DNA of 64,000 nt, taken from Urechis unicinctus (lineage: Eukaryota; Annelida; Polychaeta; Xenopneusta; Urechidae). The stretch spans positions 28,671,877 through 28,735,876 of the forward strand of contig CM067344.1 of the NCBI GenBank assembly GCA_034190875.2, written 5' to 3'. A program made the position numbers and the translations under genes. The notes beneath the pieces were generated by a model. That model saw only the letters and a program-made list of their open reading frames with translations, did no database searches and was not told the origin of the DNA. Of this stretch, positions 15,801 through 24,700 are shown piece after piece; position 1 is the stretch's first letter; each line of letters opens with the position of its first letter.

Positions 15801-16584
15801 TTGGGTCAAACAGTAGGTATAAGGACATTTCCTTGACACATGACTGATAACACCTTCGTATCTAGCTACACCCCTCTCTGTGTCCAAGATTAATCGTTAG
15901 CATTGGTTGTCATACTCGTTTTATTGCGTTTACCAATGTTTACAACTCCAAGTGTCGATCATTAGGTTAATGATATACTGGTGACATGGTACATGTAACA
16001 AATGATTTTTGCGGTATTTATTAATGGTTACAGAAAAATGACACGACGTTCCAATAACAACAAAATTGGCTTACATTCAAATAATATTTGAATTGATCAT
16101 AATAAAAGAACAACAAATCAATTTTGTGCTGTAAGCGCGCTTTTCTGGAGAGAAAATCGAATAAAAGTTGTTTGATTTTAAGTCTTACTTAGGGTGTCAA
16201 TAAAACGCAATACTACGTGGCAAAATATGTACCATACAGAGAGTTCTCTGAACGATTTGACCTTGACCTTAGGCGTTGTGTTGTTTACCAAATCAGTACA
16301 GGGATTGACCAATCAACCCGAGTCAATCAGACAAACATTCAATCACAAAAATAACAATTTTGATTAAATCTTGTTTTTGTTTTGCTTTCAAGTGAGGCCA
16401 TAGAAACCTGTTAATGCCGAAAGCTTGCACGAATAGCGAAGCCCTTGATTTCACAAGAGCATATTATACACTTTATGTCCTTTCCGTAATCTCTTAATGA
16501 TGACACACCACGAAGGCACATAGTTCCGAAGTACGAAAGAGATACACTTTCAGCGATGCTTCGGCATGTTTGCAATAAGCGATT

Positions 16585-17174
16585 ACTTACTCGCTATTGA
16601 ATACTGTATGCAACAATTCACATAGTAAGAATTTTCAACCATCAGCCAAATTCAATGACCGTTTATTTTATTGAAGCGTTCCATCATTTGCATCATTATC
16701 TGGTGATTACAACCCAATGTCCAGTCAGACCGGTACGTTATGCGCGTAACATTGTTTCCCTTCGACATGGAAAATGAATACAATAATGATTATCGTAAGA
16801 AAACTGTATGCGCTGACTGGAAATATCGTGCAATTTAAACTAGTACAATTCTAATGTGTATATAAAGATGAGTGTTTACTTCCTCGCCATTAAATACTGT
16901 ATGCAACGATACACATACTATGATTGTTTTGCCATCTGACAAATCTAATGACCGCTTAGTATATTTATTTCATTCAAGCGTTGCATCCCTTACTTTGTCA
17001 TTTGGTGGTTACAAGCCCAATGTCCAGTTAGACCGGTACGTTATGCGAGTTACATTGTGTCCCTTGGACATGTAAATAATGACTATCGCGAGAAAACTGT
17101 ATGTGCTGACTTTAAATATCATGAAATTTAAAATAGTACAAGGTATAATTCTAATGCGTATATAAAGATAAGTG
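16585..17174. repeat. Local tandem duplication, about 295-bp unit, in copy A
   Basis: Two adjacent diverged units, about 16,585-16,873 and 16,874-17,174. Both run from a block containing ATACTGTATGCAAC through GACCGGTACGTTATGCG to GTATATAAAGAT. Copies B (about 42,800-43,015) and C (about 57,595-57,855) carry only one unit, so the doubling is specific to A. Each unit ends in a TATA-box-like TATATAAAGA. Confidence 0.75.
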
Positions 17175-18945
17175 GATCCAAATGTCAACTTCACCGACCA
17201 AATGTAGCCTTTGTAACGGAATTAACCACGCTCAACCGATCAGATACACATTACGATTTCTGATACATATGCATATGGTTATCCAAATGAATGGTTTTGT
17301 CAAATTCTTATTGCTCATTACACATCTTATATTACTGGCAAAAATGGAATTACTTTATTCACATAACTGGCTAATAGCAGATACAAGTACATTTTCATGA
17401 CGAAAATTAAAACAATCAATAACGCGCCACATGCATAATAAAATTATTTATGACGAGGATTGATAATAGCGGTAGGCCTATCCAATGTAAACTGTTTATC
17501 GATTCAACCCATAATGGCCATCAACCCAGCATTAGCCAATACTTTGAACATCCTTGACAGTTACTAAAATCTTAAGGGGTATTGTGCTCTAAATCCGAAA
17601 ATTATATTCATATATAATTCAGATAAACTGGACTTAGTCAAATGAAATAATAACTCTCGCAGCTACAGGCAACATCTATTGGTCCATACCGATGCTCTTA
17701 GCAATTGCTCAAATCAAATTTAATCAAGGTGGAGTGTGTCGAATGCCGTTGTTATGCCGAAACCAGTAGGATAATGTATTTCTGAGACACCGCTCAACTG
17801 TACTATTTGGTAAATGATAAATGGCTCACATAATTTTGTTGTATTACGCCCTGGTCATTAACAGAAGCTATTAGAGAAATTGGATTTACTTTTATTACGC
17901 CTAATACGATTGTTGCACTCTGTCATGACAATTTCACCGTCCCAACGAAAAACAAGACAAACGTAAGCGACTTGTTGAATGAATAAGATTTCTTCCTGCA
18001 TAACCAAAACGCTAATCAACAAAGCCAATTCATTTATGACCGCATTCAATTACGCGGCATGTTAAAAAACCTACCCATGTAAAAGGGCACACTCTCCTTG
18101 TAGTTATCTGATGCATATTTGATGACATTATAAAGGATGTGCGCGAGCTAATTGCCTGTACGGTGATGAATGAGGACAGCCTGCAGGTGATTATTATCCA
18201 GAGCTTTTCATAATATATATATAGACAAACCCCGGCCAGTCAGGAAATATGCCACCTATTACAAGCTAAGTGTCGTTAACATCCGTGATTTCAGGAAACA
18301 TAGGGTAGATAGGGTAGGTGCTTGTAATGATACCGTTCAAAAACTTGTTAATTTACATGAAAACGGTCTACTACACTGCGACCAAATGCTTCATGCAATA
18401 ATTGATAGATCTGGGATGCAAAGCGGACAAAACGAGCGAAGATGACGGTTATTAAGTTCACCATTACATATTCAGACAAACATTGCCATGTGGCCAAGAG
18501 ACTGGTGTGCCAGGCACAAACACAGTGATATACCGCGAAGTTGCAAGAGTGTGGAAATGATATGAATGCAGGTTTCAAAATTGGAAACGAAATGCTACAC
18601 AGAAAATCCCCACCACCATAACCACCCCATATATCTGCAGCTTAGCCCGTTGAAAGATTTGCAATGTGTTCAGGTAAAGATTGCCTACATTCTCAGGAAA
18701 GAGAACCCGTGGGTTCTCGGAAGAGCCAGGATGCCCACAATTCCTTGGTGGATGTACACCGGTCACCACAGAGCACATTTAGAAGATAAAATCTGTTAAA
18801 TATGCAACTAATTCCAGTGCCTTAGCTCCAATCTTCACGTGGCTGCTGAAAAAGTGCATAAAACAACTCGCACCAGTTATTAACAGCATCACTAATGCAT
18901 TACCGAGAACATCTCGTTCAAACTTCTGCAAAACTGCACACAAAT

Positions 18946-19262
<317 letters not shown>

Positions 19263-19290
19263 CAACATTTTTTATTAGATGGAAATTTAG

Positions 19291-19490
19291 ATCAGTGCAC
19301 TGGAAATCTATAACAGAACAAACCCTCGGCCATTTGGTGTTTATTCTTCATTGCCACTATAAACATGAAGTATCGCGGGAAATTCTGAAACATCAGTGCA
19401 TTGAAAATGTACTTTGGAACAACCCTCGGTAATTAGGCGTTTATTCTTCATTGTCATCTTAAACACAGATAGTCGCGGTAAATTGTAAGC
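19291..19490. repeat. Two-unit tandem repeat, about 101 bp
   Basis: Units start at about 19,291 and 19,392. Each has an ATCAGTGCA start, an ACCCTCGG block, TTTATTCTTCATTG, and a TCGCGG-AAATT end. It sits just inside the left edge of the 11.7-kb insertion in copy B. Confidence 0.75.
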
Positions 19491-20538
19491 AGCTATGACC
19501 CCCCCCCCCATTATATTTTAAGTATGTGAGCTCTGATGAATAAGTTCATTCGCCGCGGCACTCATAATAACCACGAACCAGTTGCATTCTCTTCCATTGT
19601 AGCGCATATGGCTGTCCGATAGTAGTTGCTGCTACTGGGACATTTACATATTCGATATCGACATCTTTTGGTTATATCCGAATTATCATATAATGCTTTC
19701 GCCAAGTTATGTTCGTCAGTCGCGTTTGTTTGTTTGTGGGTTTGTAAACTTTTTTTGGCAGGCGATTTTGGTAGCAATTTTTTGATGAAATTTAGAATTT
19801 TTTTTTCAAAAGGTCGGCAACAATATTGTCAAGAACCCTTTTTGTCCACCTGGACCTTAAACAGAGGTCAAGGTCATCAAAAATGTAAAAATCCAAAATA
19901 CCCAATAACTCCGGATAGTTTTACTCAATATTTATAAAATTAACACATTATTGTAGGTTAATTCAATTGCCAAGTTTTAGCTAAATGTATCGCGTTGTAA
20001 AAAATCAGTAGTTTTCTTAAGCGCCTAAGGTCGAAAAAACGTGGTACCATTCCAAATTTTAAGAAAAATAACTCAATTGCCTAAGAAACAATAACTAATC
20101 GTCCGAAGACAACAAAAATTTTGTTGAATGTTGTCAGTGACACGGTTAGTTGCCTCGTAAAATTTCATGGTTTTTGATGACGATTTTCCCGTCACGAAAG
20201 CATCAAAATGTTAACAAAATGACGCAAGTTCAATGCTCAATACGTCCATGCTTTAGGGTTTGATTTTTAAACAGTTTACAAATTATGGAAGTGTAAACTT
20301 TTTCTTAATATACTTAATAGTAAAATTTTTTGTTAAAATCATAGTAGCAGTTCGAAAATATCTGGTTGCCAAAATCTCTAAATTTTTCATTTTCGCAATT
20401 AATTCACTAATCATACTTCATGAAAAAAAAACATCCTACATTTGGTTTAGTCTAACTTTTACCAGCTTTTATGGATCCACTATCAGGTAAATAGAACTAA
20501 AAAAACAATCCTACATTTGAAAGAAGGGTAAAATCTAA
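19491..20538. other. AT-rich non-coding stretch
   Basis: Contains a 10-base C run at 19,501 and AT-rich DNA. No exon, repeat family or RNA gene could be supported. The open frames here are short and low-complexity. Confidence 0.5.
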
Positions 20539-20808
20539 CTAGTTACCAACTTTTAAGCTAAGCCGACTGGGATAGTTGAAAGATTTACTTGCAAAGCAGA
20601 CCATGTTAACTGAAAGCATAGGTTTTTGAACTGGATCAGAAGGCTGTGGAAATCCTCTATGTAGGAGGTCTGGGCATTGCTTGATAGTCTCTTGATGTCC
20701 TTGCACAATCTCTTGTTGGTGATGATTTTTTCCAATTCCATGGCACACATCGTAAGGACATAAAGAGCAATTTAATTGTAAATGCCTGGTCAAAACATTC
20801 AGGTTCAA
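20539..20808 (-). pseudogene. Remnant of a transposon-associated protein of unknown function
   Basis: Minus-strand frame 20,750-20,553 contains ELEKIITNKRLCKDIKRLS followed by an EDFHSLLIQF-like block. From memory, this spacing (E-x2-I-V/I-T-N-K, then K-D-I-K-x-L-S, then E-x-F-H-S) recurs in a multicopy uncharacterised protein family of aquatic animals that is often associated with mobile DNA. The reading continues in another frame (20,808-20,539), so at least one frameshift separates the halves, and neither end of a full protein is present. No function is assigned. Confidence 0.4.
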
Positions 20809-21647
20809 AATGCTCGCTACACAAAAACTAGTGGGTTGTCGGACCCGGCCAATCTGCCCTTGTACGCCGCACCTGTGATATCCATTGCTTGCGCAACTTC
20901 TCCTCCCGAGGAAAACGGACTAATCGAACGCTTCCCGAAGAAATGATCGAACAATTCGCGACCACGCAGCGTTTTGGCATGACTGATCCATACTAAACAA
21001 GAGAAAAATTCACGGTTAACACATGGTTTCTATGGTAGCTGATTTGGGCGGCAGAAACTGGATTCCCTCATATGCGTTATTTCCGGTTGACCTCGGCGCA
21101 CGCACGAAATGCCGCTTCGCACCAAAGAACGTTAAATATCTCATTTGGAGGCCAAAAATTCCAACACCATTCGATCCGCATCGATTTGTTCAGTTTATAC
21201 TCAAAAATCATATTTTAGGTGTCATAGCCACTTTAAACAATCAGTACTATGTGAAATAAAAGATGTGCAACAAAGAAATATCCGATATCACCCATACTTG
21301 TATATGTATACATTAAAATGAAGTGATCGTCCATATGTTTCTTATATAGTCCTGTCGAAAATGTCCTATGGAATATACTAAGGGATATTCATGGCCTCAC
21401 AACACATCATGGTACGGCAGCATATTCCTGTTTTGATTTTATATCAGCGACACTAGATTATTCACCAGGAACAATTACACATCAATTTAGGTCAATTGAT
21501 TTACCACTTAGCGACGATTTATCAAAATATGAATTCTCGCAGTCAATAGAAGTAGGGAAAAAAGAGCCGATAATGACAGCAAGTTAATTCACATGTAACA
21601 TGAAATAAGTAGACAATTCCAAGGATATACCACACCAGACTTGATCA
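20809..21647. other. Intergenic, downstream of the caspase/CARD/ankyrin gene
   Basis: Nothing recognised. 20,880-21,130 is somewhat more GC-rich than its surroundings but lacks a convincing exon. It should contain the gene's 3' UTR on the minus strand just left of 21,648; I could not pick a clear polyadenylation signal. Confidence 0.4.
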
Positions 21648-21742
21648 TTAGATCCTCTGCTTGTTGGCGACACTCTCTTCCATGACAGGACCGGAACCCA
21701 TTGCTATTAAGAACTCGTTCACTTTGATGTTGATGTTGCGCA
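21648..21742 (-). CDS. Last coding exon of the caspase/CARD/ankyrin gene
   Basis: Acceptor TATGTCACAG. The phase-1 joint gives [19 protein letters not shown] and a short hydrophilic tail ending KQRI and TAA at 21,650-21,648. Confidence 0.7.
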
Positions 21743-24700
21743 CTGTGACATAGAAAACATCTTTATAAGCAGCTCTTGGTAAAAACCAGTGTATGACCCA
21801 CGCTGATATTGCAAGGTGTCCATGACTGACACTGAATAATGGACCCGCCCACTCACCAGGTCATGCTTCCTTGTAATCAATAATTAGACAAACTTAATAA
21901 AATAGGAAGAGTTTAAATACAATAACTTACAAGTATCAATTAAATGCCGTTTCACATCAAGCCCACGGTTGTGTAAATCTTCCAGTTGTTCAGTTGTAAA
22001 CTCCTTCATGGTTGTCTCAATGAATTTGACGAAACTCTAAACAGCAAAACAAATAATACATATATACATATATAATTACCGATATATGTTATGAGATGTC
22101 AACTGGTAAGTCGTCAGTGTTGTGAACGTACCGTCGATGTTGCAAAAAAATCATTTCCTCTGATAAAATTCACAATTGATTGATGACCATTGTCTTCAGC
22201 AATCTGGATGCAGCAGATGCGGAATGATTTAGCGATAATCAAGTATATTACGGCATTATGTGGACCACCATCATAAAATGTGTGCTAATGACATTTAACA
22301 TTGACACGACCTGCACTGGTGTCTTGTTGTCCAGGCTCAGTAGATTTGTATCAGCATTATACTTCTCGACAAGTTCTACCAGGGCAACATTGCCTCGCAT
22401 TGCACTGATGTGGAGAGCAGTGAGGTGGAATGAATCTCGAAGGTTTGGATCAGCACCCGCCTCTAACAGAGCTCTCGCTGCATCAATATTTTCTCTGAAG
22501 CAGGCGATATGCAGTGGAGTTGAGTCTTCTGGCACGGATTCCCCTGCACGCCGACGCTCCTGAATCCGAGAACGGAATCTCTGCTCGAGCTGCTGCATGA
22601 TCGAATCTTCTGGGTCTGTGCCCCAACCAGATTTCACCACCTGAGGTGCAAGAAAATCCAAACACTCGCCTAATAACAAAGCCATGCAGCAAAGCAAAAC
22701 ACGCTCGTCATGCGGCTCATAGTCTGAGAGCACCTAGTCATTTTCGGCTATCAATGCGTACAGAATTACGTCGAAAAGAAGCTGTTTGATTAAGACTCGA
22801 TCAACTATCGTTCTACGTTACAAGCAAGGATTGCCCCTACTCTACTAGGTCTGACAAACGCCTTATATGAATTGGCGTTTATATAGGTTAGTTACTTACC
22901 TTCCCAAACCATGCAACATCAACGGACCCACTTCTGGTTTTCTTGACAAAGAGATGGACCAAGAAACGGAGCACCTCAACGTAGTGCCAAGCGCGCCGTT
23001 CTGCAATGATAACCACTATCTCATGCCTCATTTGCAACAAAACAAACGTCAAGAAATCGGAGAAGTTGCAAACAGTTTAAAGACCTTTGTCTTTGCCTCG
23101 GATAAGGAAGCAGAGTTCGCTGCCTACGTAACAGTCCCGGCTGTTGAGGATTCTATTGAGTTTCCCATCCTTTTGGGCGGTTTTAATGACATGTTCCATC
23201 AACGGACCGCTTCCTCCATGTGCTGCCCAGTTGGGAACAGTTCTCATTCTATCATCTCTGTCTGGCCAGTTCACATGACCTGCACTCAGAATGTATTTGA
23301 CAACAGGAAGTCTTGACGCTTCTGACGCTCGCATGATGGCAGATTTCCCATGTTCGCCTTTGATGCTCGTGTCACCAAGATATGCGTGCTCCACAAGCAT
23401 CTTGTAATATAACTCTCGCCCGTAATAAGCAGCATGCAGACTCAAGTTGCGTGTCAACTGCACCCCGAGGTCCTGGAGCGTTGTAAAACAAACAATGTCA
23501 CCATTCTCTGCAGTGTAATCAAGAGCTGTCTTGCCTGAGATATCCACAGCTTCTTTATCGATTCCCAAGTCAATGAGGGGTTTGATTAGGTGTGAATGAC
23601 CCATCATACAAGCGATGTGAAGCAGGGTTTCCTTCTTCTTGTTCGAGCTTCTCGGGTTGACACCACCTGAACGACAAACTCTCTGGACAAGGTCACTGAC
23701 CCCAGAGACACATACCCAGTACAGTAGAGAGCAACCAAAGTAGGTCTTTCTCATCTTTTAACCTGGACTGTCTTCGTAACAAGTTTCTCCACTTCCTTTT
23801 GGTTTCCTTCCCTGGCAGCCTGGTGCATCTGGTTCAGTGATAATTCCCACCGTTCCATCTCGTCATATTCCACAGTCAGCAGGCGCACTCGTGTTACATT
23901 TTCAGCTATCTGCCGGCCATCCATGCCAGAGCACCGCTCTACTTGATTTACTGGCACCCGCAGCTGTCTCAACGGGGCCCAGTATGCCAAGAGTTGAGAG
24001 AAATATCACTCGCTCATGCTCGCATATACTGTGAAGAACAATCATCCCGCGATCATTTTTCAGGTCAGTTATCAATATCTCACTTCCTCGAAGTTTCGTT
24101 TTTAGAAGTTTCGCAAAATCATGCTCCGAATGGTTTTTGGATGCAATCATCACAAACAGGGTGCCTGTAATGGCATTTAGAAATTCATGTGATTGTTGAC
24201 TGTGGTTTTGTAGTGGAAACATTATTAAAAGCCTCGATCGATTGTTGCTTAAGAACCAGGCCCCCTGGTAACAACGGCTTGGATGAATGCTTCAGTTGCT
24301 TCATTAGAGCCGCAAGCGGTTCCTCCTCGCAATATGAGACGACGACCGCAGCTGGTGGGGGCATAATGTCCAACGAATCCTCCAGGTGCTGATAAGCTGT
24401 CCATGCTTTGAATCTTCCAGGAACTTGACTGTTTTATCTAGTTCTGTACAGTGTAATTCCCTCCAACGCTGGATCTGAGTCGTTTCTGTTATACCATATT
24501 GGTCTTTCAAAGTTTGGCAAAAGCGTGAATGTTTATCAGTCATTTGAGAATTAAACTCCTTCATAATTATTGGTTGTTCATGGTCGCTGACTTGCAGGTC
24601 AAACTTCACTCTCAAATTTTCATCTAGCAACAACCCAAAAAGACGCATGCGCAAACCATTACACATAGTTTTCTGCCGACGTCAAATCTTGTATTGGTGA

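Larger units (their letters stand above)
1..18945 (+). repeat. Higher-order repeat, copy A (longest copy)
   Basis: Seen directly: segments of this stretch recur in the same order and orientation at 30.9-44.2 kb and 44.5-58.1 kb. Anchors (A/B/C): 1,795/30,939/45,770; 2,950/33,094/51,428; 8,517/38,330/53,799; 12,720/40,778/55,166; 17,182/43,027/57,862. Pairwise anchors include 10,036/39,148 (A/B), 13,447/55,881 and 14,170/56,705 (A/C), and 18,487/44,003 (A/B). The copies differ by many substitutions and by kb-scale deletions, so this is an old duplication. Short open frames inside are broken in the other copies, and I find no exon series or recognisable protein. The orientation label is arbitrary. 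The window starts inside this copy, so its left edge is not seen. Confidence 0.9.

Noticed and set aside
22867-23316. 149-codon plus-strand frame
   Set aside because: Antisense to the ankyrin exon, which has motif and splice-site support.
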